From Meiothermus luteus (GTDB lineage: Bacteria > Deinococcota > Deinococci > Deinococcales > Thermaceae): a stretch of DNA of 37,162 nt. How positions within the stretch are numbered: the stretch's first letter is position 1; each line of letters opens with the position of its first letter. The stretch covers positions 1 through 37,162 of the forward strand of contig NZ_QWKZ01000017.1 of assembly GCF_003574085.1 (NCBI RefSeq), written 5' to 3'. The position numbers and the translations under genes were made by a program. The notes beneath the pieces are model-generated. The model was not told the origin of the DNA, did no database searches, and worked only from the letters and a program-made list of their open reading frames with translations. Shown piece by piece: positions 1 through 8,197 of the stretch.

Positions 1-873
1 CTCTTGGGGGTGTTGGGGGTCTGGGGGGCGCTTTGGTTTTGGCCGTTGCCGAAAGGGGTGGGTGACCACACCGCCTTGCTGGTTCAGGGCAACATCAACC
101 CTTTGAGGAAGCTGGAGGGCTTCTCCGCCGATGAAATCTATCAGGAGCTTACCCGCCAAGGGCTACGGGCCCATCCCGAGGCTGCGGTGGTGGTCTGGCC
201 TGAGACCGCGGTGGCCCATCTGTCTCCCGATCTGACCTCCTTGCTGGGCCCTCGCGAGCTTTTGAGCGGCCTCGAGACCGGCTTTTCCAATCGGATGGTT
301 TTGTTCAAGGGGGGGCAGATTACCCACCAGTACGATAAAAACCGGTTGGTGCCCTTTGGCGAGAACTTTCCTTGGGGTGAGGCCTTACGCCCCCTATACC
401 GCTTTTTCTTTCGGGCCTTGGGCTTTGAAGGAGAGCTGGTAGGGCGGACCCCAGGCCAGGGGTATACCCCCTTGGGCCGTTATGGGGCTTTTATATGCTA
501 CGAGTCGGTTTTCCCCTCGGTGGCCCGCGCCTTGGCCTTGGAGGGGGCCGAGGTGCTGGTGCTGGCCTCCAACGATGCCTGGTACGGCCCTAGCTTCGGG
601 GGACAGCAGCACTTCCAGATGGGCCGCTTGCGGGCGGTTGAGACCGGCCGCTGGCTTCTTAGGGCAGGGAACGATGGGGTAACCGCCGTTGTGGACCCCT
701 ACGGCCGGGTGGTGGCTCAGCTTCCCCAGCGTCAGGCTGGCTTTCTAGGGGGAACCTTTGCCTACCGGCAGGCTCAGACCCCCTACGCGCGCTTGGGCGA
801 CTGGGCGGTGGGGCTGGCGGGCCTCTTCGGGCTGGTTGGCTTGCGCAGGAGGGGAAAAGGGGCTATAGTCTAG
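1..873 (+). CDS. lnt: Apolipoprotein N-acyltransferase, C-terminal part (5' truncated by window)
   Basis: Transfers a fatty acyl chain from phospholipid to the N-terminal cysteine of apolipoproteins at the outer face of the inner membrane. The reading frame is already open at base 1, so the N-terminal membrane segments lie outside the window. The visible part is the nitrilase-like (CN-hydrolase) domain with all three catalytic residues: Glu in VVVWPETAV (about residue 68 of the fragment), Lys in DKNRLVPFGEN (about 113) and Cys in GAFICYESVF (about 166). A hydrophobic stretch near the end (WAVGLAGLFGLVGL) followed by arginines fits the last membrane helix. The gene stops just before tRNA-Leu, whose -10 box reaches the end of this coding region. 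The family assignment is secure because all three catalytic motifs are present in the expected order. Confidence 0.93.
   Translation, partial: LLGVLGVWGALWFWPLPKGVGDHTALLVQGNINPLRKLEGFSADEIYQELTRQGLRAHPEAAVVVWPETAVAHLSPDLTSLLGPRELLSGLETGFSNRMVLFKGGQITHQYDKNRLVPFGENFPWGEALRPLYRFFFRALGFEGELVGRTPGQGYTPLGRYGAFICYESVFPSVARALALEGAEVLVLASNDAWYGPSFGGQQHFQMGRLRAVETGRWLLRAGNDGVTAVVDPYGRVVAQLPQRQAGFLGGTFAYRQAQTPYARLGDWAVGLAGLFGLVGLRRRGKGAIV
841..869 (+). promoter_or_regulatory. Promoter of tRNA-Leu inside the 3' end of lnt
   Basis: TTGCGC at 841-846 and TATAGT at 864-869 are separated by exactly 17 bases. The mature tRNA begins 16 bases after the -10 box. Both boxes fit a sigma-A promoter, and the -10 box sits immediately before the lnt stop codon, so the tRNA need not depend on read-through from lnt. 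Confidence 0.65.
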
Positions 874-885
874 ACTTGCCGGTTT

Positions 886-971
886 GCCGGGATGGCGGAA
901 TCGGTAGACGCACCCGACTCAAAATCGGGCGGTTAGCAGCCATGTGGGTTCGAGTCCCACTCCCGGCACCA
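886..971 (+). tRNA. tRNA-Leu, anticodon CAA
   Basis: The acceptor arm pairs GCCGGGA (886-892) with TCCCGGC (961-967), followed by A and an encoded CCA ending at 971. The anticodon stem CCCGA/TCGGG (913-917 and 925-929) encloses the loop CTCAAAA, which puts the anticodon CAA at 920-922; it reads UUG. The long variable arm between about 930 and 945 is the class II form expected for leucine. The T arm GTGGG-TTCGAGT-CCCAC is intact. Confidence 0.96.
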
Positions 972-989
972 AACACGAGGAGGCGCGCG

Positions 990-1217
990 GTGGAACTGCT
1001 GCAAAATGTTTTGATATTTCTCTATATCCTGGTGGCCGGTTTCCTGGTCTACCTGGTGCTTTCGCAGGAGCCCAGGCAAGGGGCTGGGGACATGTTTGGT
1101 GGCGCGACCGACCTTTTCAGCACCCGCGGAGTGACGGGTGGCCTTTACCGCATCACCATCATCCTTGGGGCCATCTTTGTTCTCCTGGCCTTTTCCTTCC
1201 GCTACTTCCAACGCTAG
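990..1217 (+). CDS. secG: Preprotein translocase subunit SecG
   Basis: Small membrane subunit of the SecYEG channel that supports SecA-driven export. The protein is 75 residues, close to the usual SecG length. It has two hydrophobic helices, about residues 4-23 (VLIFLYILVAGFLVYLVLSQ) and 53-70 (ITIILGAIFVLLAFSF). Between them is the glycine-rich loop GDMFGGATDLFSTRGV, which resembles the conserved SecG loop. The GTG start at 990 was chosen because GAGGAGG lies at 977-983 with good spacing; a longer frame would run back through the tRNA. A hairpin terminator candidate follows at 1284. The order tRNA-Leu then secG is common in bacteria, which supports the call. Confidence 0.87.
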   Translation: MELLQNVLIFLYILVAGFLVYLVLSQEPRQGAGDMFGGATDLFSTRGVTGGLYRITIILGAIFVLLAFSFRYFQR

Positions 1218-1283
1218 CCCAAAGGCCTCGTTTCGGTGGGCCCCTGGCCTCCATGGGAGGGCTGCCCACGACTGGTTTTGCTC

Positions 1284-1306
1284 CATCCACCGTTTGGTGG
1301 ATGTTT
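1284..1306 (+). terminator. Hairpin terminator candidate after secG
   Basis: CATCCACC (1284-1291) and GGTGGATG (1296-1303) form a perfect 8-bp stem with a GTTT loop, followed by only three T residues. The position, 66 bases after the secG stop and before the promoter of the transporter operon, fits a terminator; the short T run makes its strength uncertain. Confidence 0.55.
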
Positions 1307-1333
1307 CCTGGCTTTGAATTCCGCGGTGAACCC

Positions 1334-1362
1334 TTGACAGCTGGGACGCGACTATATAGCTT
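1334..1362 (+). promoter_or_regulatory. Probable promoter of the peptide ABC transporter operon
   Basis: A perfect TTGACA -35 box (1334-1339) is followed after 17 bases by TAGCTT (1357-1362), which fits TANNNT. An overlapping TATATA at 1353-1358 would give a spacing of only 13. The untranslated leader would be about 80 bases long. Apart from this promoter and the secG hairpin, the 231-base gap at 1218-1448 shows nothing I can name. Confidence 0.6.
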
Positions 1363-1448
1363 TGTACCAAGTCCATGCTCGCTTCAGCCCCGTTTTGCGG
1401 AGAGCGAGGGTGGTGTAGTGTAGTCTTGAGCGGTACAGGAGGCATGAA

Positions 1449-3182
1449 ATGAGAAAAATCTTGTTCCTAGGCCTGCTGGTCCTGGCGGGGGCAGCCCTCG
1501 CCCAGCCCAAGGTCTTTAAGGGTACCGAGATAGGCCGCCCGGGTGGGGCCTACCGGATCACCTCCATCTCCGACCCCCGGACCTGGAACCCCTTTGTGGC
1601 CCGGGAGACCTCGTCCACCGACATCATCTCGCTTTTCCTGCCCTACCTTACTTCCTATGACCCCTATACCCAGGCGCCGGAGGGCCGGTTGGCGAAGTCT
1701 TGGGAGATTCGGAACAACGGCCTTACGGTCATCTTCCGCCTGCGCGAGGGGGCGCGTTGGTCGGATGGGCGGCCCATCACCGCCGACGACGTGATTTTTA
1801 GCGCGACCGTGCACGCCGACCAGCGGGTCAATTCCAACGCCCGCAGCAGCTTCATCCTGGACGGCCAGCCCATCCGCTGGACCAAGGTGGATCAGTACAC
1901 CGTTCGGGCCGACTTCCCCAAGCCCTACGCGCCCGCCCTCATCCAGGGTTGGTATATTGTGCCCCAGCACATCTTTGAGCCGGCCTACCGGGCTGGTGTG
2001 CAGCAGCTTCAGGCCTTGTGGAACCTGGACACCCCGCCGGCCCAGATTGTCTCAGGGGGCCCCTTCAGGATTGACAGCTACGTGAAGGGCGAACGGGTGG
2101 TGCTGGTGCGCAACCCCAACTACTGGGGGGTGGATGAGCGCAACAACCCGGTGGCCTACCTCGAGCGTTACACCGTTCAGATTGTGCCCGACCTGAACGC
2201 CCAGCTAGCCCGCTTCCTGGCTGGGGATTCTGATGTCTTTGCGGCAGCCAACGCCGACCAAGTGGCCCAGGTGCTGGAGCGCATCCGCGCTGGGCGGTTG
2301 CGGGCTGAAATTTTTCCCAACGTGGACGTGACCCTGGGCACCAACTTCATCGTTTTCAACTGGAACCACAAGGACCCCTTCAAGGAGAACCTGTTCCGCC
2401 AGGTGAAGTTCCGCCGGGCCATGGCCCACCTGATGGACAAGAAGTCCATGATTGAGGTGGCCCTGGGCGGTCTGGGCCAGCCCCAGTGGAGCCCCATCTC
2501 CATCCCCAACAAAGCCTTCTTCACTGACGATGTGGCCAAGTACGAGTTCAACCCCCAGCGGGCCCAGCAGCTCCTGGCCGAGCTGGGCTTCCGCACCAAG
2601 AACCGCGATGGCTGGTTGGTGAACGCCCAAGGTAGGGTACTGGAGTTCAACCTAACGACCAACCAGGGCAACAACGTGCGGGAGCGCATCGCCCAGATTT
2701 TCCGCGATGAGGCCCGCAAGATTGGGGTCAAGGTGGAGTACCGCCCCATTGACTTCAACGAGCTGGTGCGCCAGCTCACCAGCCCAGCCGCCGATGGCAC
2801 CCGTGAATTTGACGCTATCCTGATTGGCCTTACCGGGGGCATTGAGCCAGCCTTCAGCCGCAACGTCTGGGAGCTGGACGGCAGCCTGCACATGTGGAAC
2901 CTGGGGGTAGGGGGTAAGCGCCCGGCCAAGGTGGAGTCCTTTGAGGTGCTGATTGACACCCTAATGAAGCGGGGTGCGACCACCCTTGACCAGGCCCAGC
3001 GCCGCCAGATTTACGTGCAGTTCCAAAAGGTGGTGGCCGAGAACCTGCCCATTATCTACACCGTGGCCCCGGCCTACAACCCGGCCCGCCTGACCCGGTT
3101 GGGGGGGATGTTCCCCAAGGAGCAGATTAACTCCATCACCGGTCAGGCCCCCTACATTGAGACCGTTTTTGCTAAGGAGTAG
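1449..3182 (+). CDS. Peptide ABC transporter substrate-binding protein (SBP_bac_5 family)
   Basis: Periplasmic solute-binding protein expected to deliver oligopeptides or a similar ligand to the permease encoded downstream. The 577-residue length is normal for the DppA/OppA family. Residues 1-18 form a signal peptide with hydrophobic core LFLGLLVLAG and cleavage site ALA|QP; there is no lipobox cysteine, so the protein is probably soluble or held by the permease. Family features include LAKSWEIRNNGLTVIFRLREGARWSDG around residues 80-106 and the later KFRRAMAHLMDK region. The ATG at 1449 was chosen because AGGAGG (1437-1442) precedes it; the ATG at 1444 runs into a stop after two codons. It is first in an operon with two permeases and two ATPases. 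The ligand cannot be read from sequence. Confidence 0.9.
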   Translation: MRKILFLGLLVLAGAALAQPKVFKGTEIGRPGGAYRITSISDPRTWNPFVARETSSTDIISLFLPYLTSYDPYTQAPEGRLAKSWEIRNNGLTVIFRLREGARWSDGRPITADDVIFSATVHADQRVNSNARSSFILDGQPIRWTKVDQYTVRADFPKPYAPALIQGWYIVPQHIFEPAYRAGVQQLQALWNLDTPPAQIVSGGPFRIDSYVKGERVVLVRNPNYWGVDERNNPVAYLERYTVQIVPDLNAQLARFLAGDSDVFAAANADQVAQVLERIRAGRLRAEIFPNVDVTLGTNFIVFNWNHKDPFKENLFRQVKFRRAMAHLMDKKSMIEVALGGLGQPQWSPISIPNKAFFTDDVAKYEFNPQRAQQLLAELGFRTKNRDGWLVNAQGRVLEFNLTTNQGNNVRERIAQIFRDEARKIGVKVEYRPIDFNELVRQLTSPAADGTREFDAILIGLTGGIEPAFSRNVWELDGSLHMWNLGVGGKRPAKVESFEVLIDTLMKRGATTLDQAQRRQIYVQFQKVVAENLPIIYTVAPAYNPARLTRLGGMFPKEQINSITGQAPYIETVFAKE

Positions 3183-3193
3183 AGGCTTCTCGG

Positions 3194-3224
3194 GGCAAGG
3201 GGTGGGGCGCCACCCCTTGCCTTT
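3194..3224 (+). terminator. Intercistronic hairpin between binding-protein and permease genes
   Basis: GGCAAGGGGTGG (3194-3205) and CCACCCCTTGCC (3210-3221) make a perfect 12-bp stem with a 4-base GGCG loop, followed by TTT. It lies 11 bases after the stop of the binding-protein gene and 13 bases before the next start codon. It could act as a partial terminator or as an mRNA-stabilising end that keeps binding-protein transcript above permease transcript. Confidence 0.75.
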
Positions 3225-3237
3225 GTGCTGAGGTTTT

Positions 3238-4434
3238 ATGTTTGGTTACGTCGTGCGAAGGCTACTCCAGCTCGTCCCCACCTTTTTTGGGGCGACCCTG
3301 CTGGCCTTTTTGGTGATCCAGCTTGCCCCGGGGGATTTTGTGACCCGGCTCGAGCTAGACCCTACCCAGGACCGCGAGTCCATCGCTAATCTGCGCCAAC
3401 AGCTTGGCCTTGACCAGCCCTTGCCGGTGCAGTACGCCAAGTGGCTCTCGGGGATTTTCCAAGGCTACTTGGGCCTCTCCCTCTCCTACAAAACCGATGT
3501 GTGGAGCGTGATAGGCCAGCGCATCCTCAACTCCATGGTCTTGGTGGTGCTGGCTACCTTGATGATTTACCTAATCGCTATTCCCATCGGGGTTTACTCG
3601 GCCATTCATAAGTACACCTGGCCTGACCGAATCTTCACCGTGCTGGCCTTTCTGGGGCTGGCCATTCCCAACTTTTTCTTCGGTCTTATCATGCTTTTTT
3701 TAGCAGTCTGGCTCAATGACCTGACCGATATGCGTATCCTGCCCATCGGTGGCATGACCAACGAGTTCTTGCACCTGGGCAACATGACCCGCGCCGCCCA
3801 GTGGCTTTTCCCTTTTGCCCTCGGGGGTACCCTGATTTATGCGGCCCTCTTCTGGTCGCGCAGCCGCCGTGGCCAGACCCCTACCTTTGGGGTGTGGTTG
3901 GGGCTGGTGCTGTTCGGTGTGAGCAGCCTGCTGATGCTGGCACCCCTCCTACAAGGACCCGGCCTGCCTGAGCGGCTGCCTTACACCGAGTCGCCCCTTT
4001 GGGCCCGGATCACCAATGTGCTTTGGCATGCCTTCCCGGTGGTCATCGTGGTGGGTACCTCAGGCCTGGCCGGACTGATGCGGGTTATGCGGGGGCAGAT
4101 GCTGGATGTGCTTTCCCAGGACTACATCCGCACCGCCCGGGCCAAGGGGCTTTCGGAGCGGGTGGTGGTTTACAAGCACGCCCTTCGGAATGCGGTGATT
4201 CCCTTCATTGCGGGTATCGGGGGGTTGCTCCCAGGGCTGATTGGGGGGGCCGGGCTGGTGGAGGTCACCATGGCTTGGCCGGGCATCACGCCGGCTTTGC
4301 TGGAGGCCATTTCGGCCATTGACGTCTATGTGATTATGGGTCTCATCACCATCACCACGGTGCTTTTGATGGTTGGGAACGTCATCTCCGACCTGCTCCT
4401 GGCCTGGGTAGACCCGCGCATCCGCTACAGCTAG
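3238..4434 (+). CDS. Peptide ABC transporter permease, DppB/OppB type, with internal insertion
   Basis: First integral membrane subunit of the peptide importer. The N-terminus YVVRRLLQLVPTFFGATLLAFLVIQLAPGDF is typical of DppB/OppB, and the EAA loop that contacts the ATPase is DYIRTARAKGLSERVVVYKHALRNAVIP (about residues 295-322). The protein is 398 residues against roughly 310-340 for most relatives. The excess lies at about residues 172-258 (bases 3751-4011), where two additional hydrophobic segments (about 188-204 and 219-237) sit between the LPIGGM motif and the conserved HAFPVVIV helix. The start ATG has GAGG at 3230-3233. The gene follows the binding-protein gene by 55 bases and precedes the second permease by 9 bases. 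Confidence 0.91.
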   Translation: MFGYVVRRLLQLVPTFFGATLLAFLVIQLAPGDFVTRLELDPTQDRESIANLRQQLGLDQPLPVQYAKWLSGIFQGYLGLSLSYKTDVWSVIGQRILNSMVLVVLATLMIYLIAIPIGVYSAIHKYTWPDRIFTVLAFLGLAIPNFFFGLIMLFLAVWLNDLTDMRILPIGGMTNEFLHLGNMTRAAQWLFPFALGGTLIYAALFWSRSRRGQTPTFGVWLGLVLFGVSSLLMLAPLLQGPGLPERLPYTESPLWARITNVLWHAFPVVIVVGTSGLAGLMRVMRGQMLDVLSQDYIRTARAKGLSERVVVYKHALRNAVIPFIAGIGGLLPGLIGGAGLVEVTMAWPGITPALLEAISAIDVYVIMGLITITTVLLMVGNVISDLLLAWVDPRIRYS

Positions 4435-4443
4435 GGGGTTTGG

Positions 4444-6012
4444 ATGCTGAACCAAAGCAGAGCCCACACTTCTTCTCAGGGCCGGAGCTTTTTCCAGCAA
4501 GCCTGGATACGTTTCAAGCGGCACCCTCTGGCCCGGTTGGGCGCAGTAGTGCTCTTGGTCTTCTACCTGGGAGCTTTATTCGCCGATTTTCTGGCCCCCT
4601 ACCCCGAGGAGAAGAGTTTTCGGGACTTTTCCTACGCCCCTCCTACCCGGATTTTCTGGAGAGATGAAAACGGTCGCCTGACCCGGCCCTACGTTTGTGC
4701 CTCGGAGCGCCGCAGGAACCCTGAGACCTTCAAGGTTGAGGTGATCACAGACTGCGAGAGAGGGCGCTACCCCATCTACTTCTTTGTGGAAGGAGAGCCC
4801 TACCGGTTCTTGGGGCTAATCCCCTCCAACCTGCACCTATTTGGCGGTCCGTGGCTCCTGGAGGACAAGGCCAAGCTTTTCCTGTGGGGCGCCGACGACT
4901 TTGGTCGGGACATCTGGGGCCGCATCTGGTTTGGGGCCCGCATCAGCCTGACTATTGGTATTTTTGCGGTGGCCTTGGCCCTGGTCATCGGTGTTTTTAT
5001 GGGCAGCCTGGCGGGCTATTATGCCGGCCGTCCGGTTACCTTTAGCATCGGGGTTCTGAACCCAGAATTTTGGCACTTTGTCCGGGCCAACCGCCTGGTA
5101 GACCACCTATGGGCCCTGTTGGGCCTCCTGCTCCTTTTGGGCCTGGTGTGGACCATGGGGCAGGGCTACCAGCAGTTCATACGCCCCGACCTGCAGCGGG
5201 TGAGCACCCTGGCCCTAGCAGGCTTGGGCCTGGTAGGGGGGGTAGCCCTCATGGGGGCCTTGCTCTATTTCTTGGTCTGGCGCAGCCATCTGGCTCGAGC
5301 CCTGCTCTGGCTTTTGGCCTGGGTGGGGGTGGCCTGGCTGGTCTGGATTACGGTCTATGGCTTTTTGCAGACCAGCCGCGGCCTGGAGGCGGTGCTTGCG
5401 GGTTTGATTGGGGCGGTTCTGCTAGGGGCCATCGGCTACGTGCTGCTCTGGCCGCGGGTGGAGTTTGACCTGGACACGCTTATCATGCGCACCGTGGAGG
5501 TGCTGGCGGCCATTCCCGACCTATTCTTGCTCATCATCCTTTCGGTGCTTATACCCATGGAAGTGCCTCCTGCGGTGCGGTTTGTGTTGGTGGTGACCAT
5601 CCTTTCCTTCGTGAACTGGGGAGGGCTGGCCCGAATCATCCGCAGCCAGGTACTGCAGCTCCGTGAGATGGAGTACGCCCAGGCTGCCCAGGCCTTGGGG
5701 GCGGGGGACGCCCGCATCATCCTCCGCCACGTGCTGCCGGGCACCTACACCTACCTAATCGTGGCGGTTACCCTGGCGATTCCCGGGTTTATTCTGGGCG
5801 AGTCGGGGCTTTCATTTTTGGGCCTGGGCATCCAGGAGCCGGCCACCTCCTGGGGGCTTATGCTCTCCAAGGCCCAGGCTACCGGTATTACCGCCTTTAC
5901 CGAGCGGCCTTGGCTCTTGATACCGGGGGTGTTCATCCTTTTGGCGGTGCTGGCCTACAACTTTTTGGGCGATGGGTTGCGCGACGCGCTGGACCCGCGC
6001 ACCAAGGTGTAG
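4444..6012 (+). CDS. Peptide ABC transporter permease, DppC/OppC type, with large internal insertion
   Basis: Second membrane subunit of the importer. The conserved parts are an N-terminal helix (about residues 33-50), the WGADDFGRDIWGRIWFGARISL segment (148-169), the AAIPDLFLL helix (355-363), the EAA loop YAQAAQALGAGDARIILRHVLP (411-432) and the C-terminal FLGDGLRDALDPR. At 522 residues it is far longer than the usual 290-350. There are two insertions. One is a soluble loop at about 72-145. The other, at about 198-341 (bases 5035-5466), lies inside the permease domain between GYYAGR and DTLIMRTVEVL and carries four candidate membrane helices. The reading frame is open throughout, so this is not a frameshift or fusion artefact. 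Family assignment is secure; the role of the insert is unknown. Confidence 0.9.
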   Translation: MLNQSRAHTSSQGRSFFQQAWIRFKRHPLARLGAVVLLVFYLGALFADFLAPYPEEKSFRDFSYAPPTRIFWRDENGRLTRPYVCASERRRNPETFKVEVITDCERGRYPIYFFVEGEPYRFLGLIPSNLHLFGGPWLLEDKAKLFLWGADDFGRDIWGRIWFGARISLTIGIFAVALALVIGVFMGSLAGYYAGRPVTFSIGVLNPEFWHFVRANRLVDHLWALLGLLLLLGLVWTMGQGYQQFIRPDLQRVSTLALAGLGLVGGVALMGALLYFLVWRSHLARALLWLLAWVGVAWLVWITVYGFLQTSRGLEAVLAGLIGAVLLGAIGYVLLWPRVEFDLDTLIMRTVEVLAAIPDLFLLIILSVLIPMEVPPAVRFVLVVTILSFVNWGGLARIIRSQVLQLREMEYAQAAQALGAGDARIILRHVLPGTYTYLIVAVTLAIPGFILGESGLSFLGLGIQEPATSWGLMLSKAQATGITAFTERPWLLIPGVFILLAVLAYNFLGDGLRDALDPRTKV

Positions 6013-6015
6013 GGA

Positions 6016-6021
6016 TATAAT
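6016..6021 (+). promoter_or_regulatory. Possible internal promoter (-10 box) before the ATPase genes
   Basis: A perfect TATAAT lies 3 bases after the stop of the second permease gene and 22 bases before the first ATPase start. No convincing -35 box is seen at the right distance inside the permease gene. It may allow the ATPase pair to be made independently of the binding protein. Confidence 0.35.
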
Positions 6022-6043
6022 GACCTGACGTTTGGGAGTGGGA

Positions 6044-7072
6044 ATGGACGAGAACAGACTGGTTGAAGTAAAAGACCTCGAGGTGCACTTCTTCACCGAT
6101 GACGGCGTGGTGAAGGCGGTGGATGGGGTTTCCTTTCACATCAACAAGGGGGAGACCCTGGCGGTGGTGGGAGAGTCGGGTTCGGGTAAGTCGGTGACCA
6201 GCCTGGCCATGATGCGCCTGATTCCCACCCCACCGGGGAAGATCGTGGGCGGCCAGATGCTCTTTCGGGGGAAGGACGGCAAGCTGCGTGACCTAGCCAA
6301 AGAGGACGAGGCCACCATGCGGCGGATTCGGGGCAACGACATCGCCATGATTTTCCAGGAGCCCATGACCAGCCTGAACCCGGTCTACACCGTGGGCGAC
6401 CAGATTGCCGAGGCCATCGTGCTTCATCAAGGCAAGAGCCGGAAGGAGGCTCTGGAGCAGGCGGCCGAGATGCTTGATCTGGTGGGTATCCCCGAGCCGA
6501 GGAAGCGCCTGGCCAACTACCCCCACCAGATGTCTGGGGGTATGCGCCAGCGGGTGATGATTGCCATGGCCCTATCCTGCAACCCCTCCCTCCTCATCGC
6601 CGACGAGCCCACCACGGCTTTGGACGTGACCATCCAGGCTCAGATTCTGGAGCTGATGAAAAAGCTTCAGGAAGAGATCGGTATGAGCATCCTCTTCATC
6701 ACCCACAACCTGGGGGTGGTGGCCGAGATGGCCGACCGGGTGGTGGTGATGTACGCCGGGCGGGCGGTGGAGGAGGCCGATGTGGTGCCCACCTTTAAGA
6801 AACCCCTGCACCCATACACCATGGGCCTTTTGAACTCGGTGCCCCGCCTTGACCTGGCGGCTGCCCACCAGCAGCGGCTAGAGGCCATTCCCGGCAACGT
6901 GCCAAACCCTCTGGACCTGCCGCCAGGATGCGCTTTCCACCCCCGCTGCAAGTTTTACAAGCCAGGCCTTTGTGACCAGGAAATACCCGCGCTTCAAGAT
7001 GCGGGCGGCGGCCATATGGTGCGCTGCGTGCGCTGGGCGGAAATTGAGCGGGGAGAGGCGGTGGAGGCATGA
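6044..7072 (+). CDS. Peptide ABC transporter ATP-binding protein, DppD/OppD type
   Basis: Cytoplasmic ATPase that powers import, probably as a heterodimer with the next gene product. In order it shows Walker A GESGSGKS, the Q-loop region [12 protein letters not shown], the signature SGGMRQRV, Walker [13 protein letters not shown] and the switch histidine in FITHN. The C-terminal oligopeptide-transporter extension contains the cysteine motif [15 protein letters not shown], which often binds an iron-sulfur cluster in this subfamily. The ATG at 6044 is preferred over a TTG at 6032 because GGGAG lies 5 bases upstream and the resulting N-terminus ([16 protein letters not shown]) matches the family. 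The last four bases overlap the start of the partner ATPase (ATGA), so the two are likely translationally coupled. Confidence 0.93.
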   Translation: MDENRLVEVKDLEVHFFTDDGVVKAVDGVSFHINKGETLAVVGESGSGKSVTSLAMMRLIPTPPGKIVGGQMLFRGKDGKLRDLAKEDEATMRRIRGNDIAMIFQEPMTSLNPVYTVGDQIAEAIVLHQGKSRKEALEQAAEMLDLVGIPEPRKRLANYPHQMSGGMRQRVMIAMALSCNPSLLIADEPTTALDVTIQAQILELMKKLQEEIGMSILFITHNLGVVAEMADRVVVMYAGRAVEEADVVPTFKKPLHPYTMGLLNSVPRLDLAAAHQQRLEAIPGNVPNPLDLPPGCAFHPRCKFYKPGLCDQEIPALQDAGGGHMVRCVRWAEIERGEAVEA

Positions 7073-8079
7073 GCGCGGTTGTCCCCGAAGTCGCCACCAG
7101 ACCCTTAGTGGAGGTGGAAAACCTCAAAAAGTGGTTCCCCATCCGAGGGGGGGTGCTCTCGCGGGTGGTGGCCCATGTTAAGGCGGTCAACGACGTGAGC
7201 TTTGCGGTGAAGAAGGGGGAGGTGCTGGGCCTGGTGGGGGAGTCGGGTTCGGGCAAGACCACCGTGGGCCGGACCATTTTGCGCCTCATTGAGCCCACCG
7301 AGGGCACCATTCGCTTTGATGGGGTGGACATCACCCATCTTCCCAAGAACCAGCTTAGGGCCTACCGGCGCAAGATGCAGATTATCTTCCAAGACCCCTT
7401 CGCCTCCCTTAACCCGCGCATGACGGTGGGGGACATCATCGCCGAGCCCTTGGTGATTCACAACCTCGAGGGTTCCCCCAAGGCTCGGGCCGAGCGGGTG
7501 GCGGAGCTTTTGCGGATGGTAGGCCTGAACCCCGACCACGTGCGCCGCTACCCACACGAGTTTTCCGGAGGCCAGCGGCAACGCATTGGAATTGCCCGTG
7601 CCTTGGCGGTGCGCCCCGAGTTCATCGTGGCCGACGAGCCGGTCTCGGCGCTGGATGTTTCCATCCAGGCCCAGGTGGTCAACCTCCTGCAGGACCTCAA
7701 GGAGCAGCTTGGTCTGACCATTCTTTTTATCGCCCACGACCTGGCGGTGGTAGAGTACATCTCCGACCGGGTAGCGGTGATGTACCTGGGCAAAATCATG
7801 GAGCTGGCCACCTCAAAGGAGCTCTACCGCAACCCCCGCCATCCCTACACCGAGGCACTGCTCTCGGCGATTCCTATGCCCGACCCTACCCTGAGGCGGG
7901 AGCGCATTGTGCTGCAGGGGGATATCCCGAGCCCCATCAACCCGCCCTCAGGTTGTGTCTTCCGCACCCGCTGCCGCTACGCCATTCCCGAGTGCGCCCA
8001 GGTGGTGCCTGAGCTGAAGGAGGTGGCCCCTGGCCACTTCAAAGCCTGCATTCGCGACGACATACCGGGCTTGAGCTAG
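7069..8079 (+). CDS. Peptide ABC transporter ATP-binding protein, DppF/OppF type
   Basis: Second ATPase of the importer, 336 residues. The motifs are Walker [11 protein letters not shown]-loop [16 protein letters not shown], signature [14 protein letters not shown], Walker [13 protein letters not shown] and the switch histidine in [22 protein letters not shown]. The C-terminal extension again has a cysteine pattern ([15 protein letters not shown]). The N-terminal [26 protein letters not shown] is the form typical of DppF/OppF. It starts within the stop of the previous gene and closes the five-gene operon; a weak hairpin follows at 8142-8158. The family call is certain; which peptides are carried is not shown by the sequence. 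Confidence 0.94.
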   Translation: MSAVVPEVATRPLVEVENLKKWFPIRGGVLSRVVAHVKAVNDVSFAVKKGEVLGLVGESGSGKTTVGRTILRLIEPTEGTIRFDGVDITHLPKNQLRAYRRKMQIIFQDPFASLNPRMTVGDIIAEPLVIHNLEGSPKARAERVAELLRMVGLNPDHVRRYPHEFSGGQRQRIGIARALAVRPEFIVADEPVSALDVSIQAQVVNLLQDLKEQLGLTILFIAHDLAVVEYISDRVAVMYLGKIMELATSKELYRNPRHPYTEALLSAIPMPDPTLRRERIVLQGDIPSPINPPSGCVFRTRCRYAIPECAQVVPELKEVAPGHFKACIRDDIPGLS

Positions 8080-8141
8080 CGCTCCTTCTGCTATCGGCAG
8101 CGCCGACCTCCACGGCGGGGGCTGGCTGGTCGCGCGGTAAG

Positions 8142-8158
8142 GGGGGCTTTGAGCCTCC
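8142..8158 (+). terminator. Weak hairpin after the transporter operon
   Basis: GGGGGCT (8142-8148) and AGCCTCC (8152-8158) can pair over 7 bp with one G-U pair and a TTG loop. There is no T tract. It is the only terminator-like structure I can find in the 118-base gap after the operon, so this is a tentative call. Confidence 0.25.
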
Positions 8159-8197
8159 TCTCACGCAAGCTCCTTGCTGTGGTGGTTAACTGACCCT

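Noticed and set aside
876-989. Longer frame for secG starting before the tRNA
   Set aside because: It would translate through tRNA-Leu; the GTG at 990 has a Shine-Dalgarno and gives a standard SecG.
5035-5466. Permease insertion as a fused separate gene or frameshift
   Set aside because: The frame is continuous, with no internal start signal and with permease sequence on both sides.
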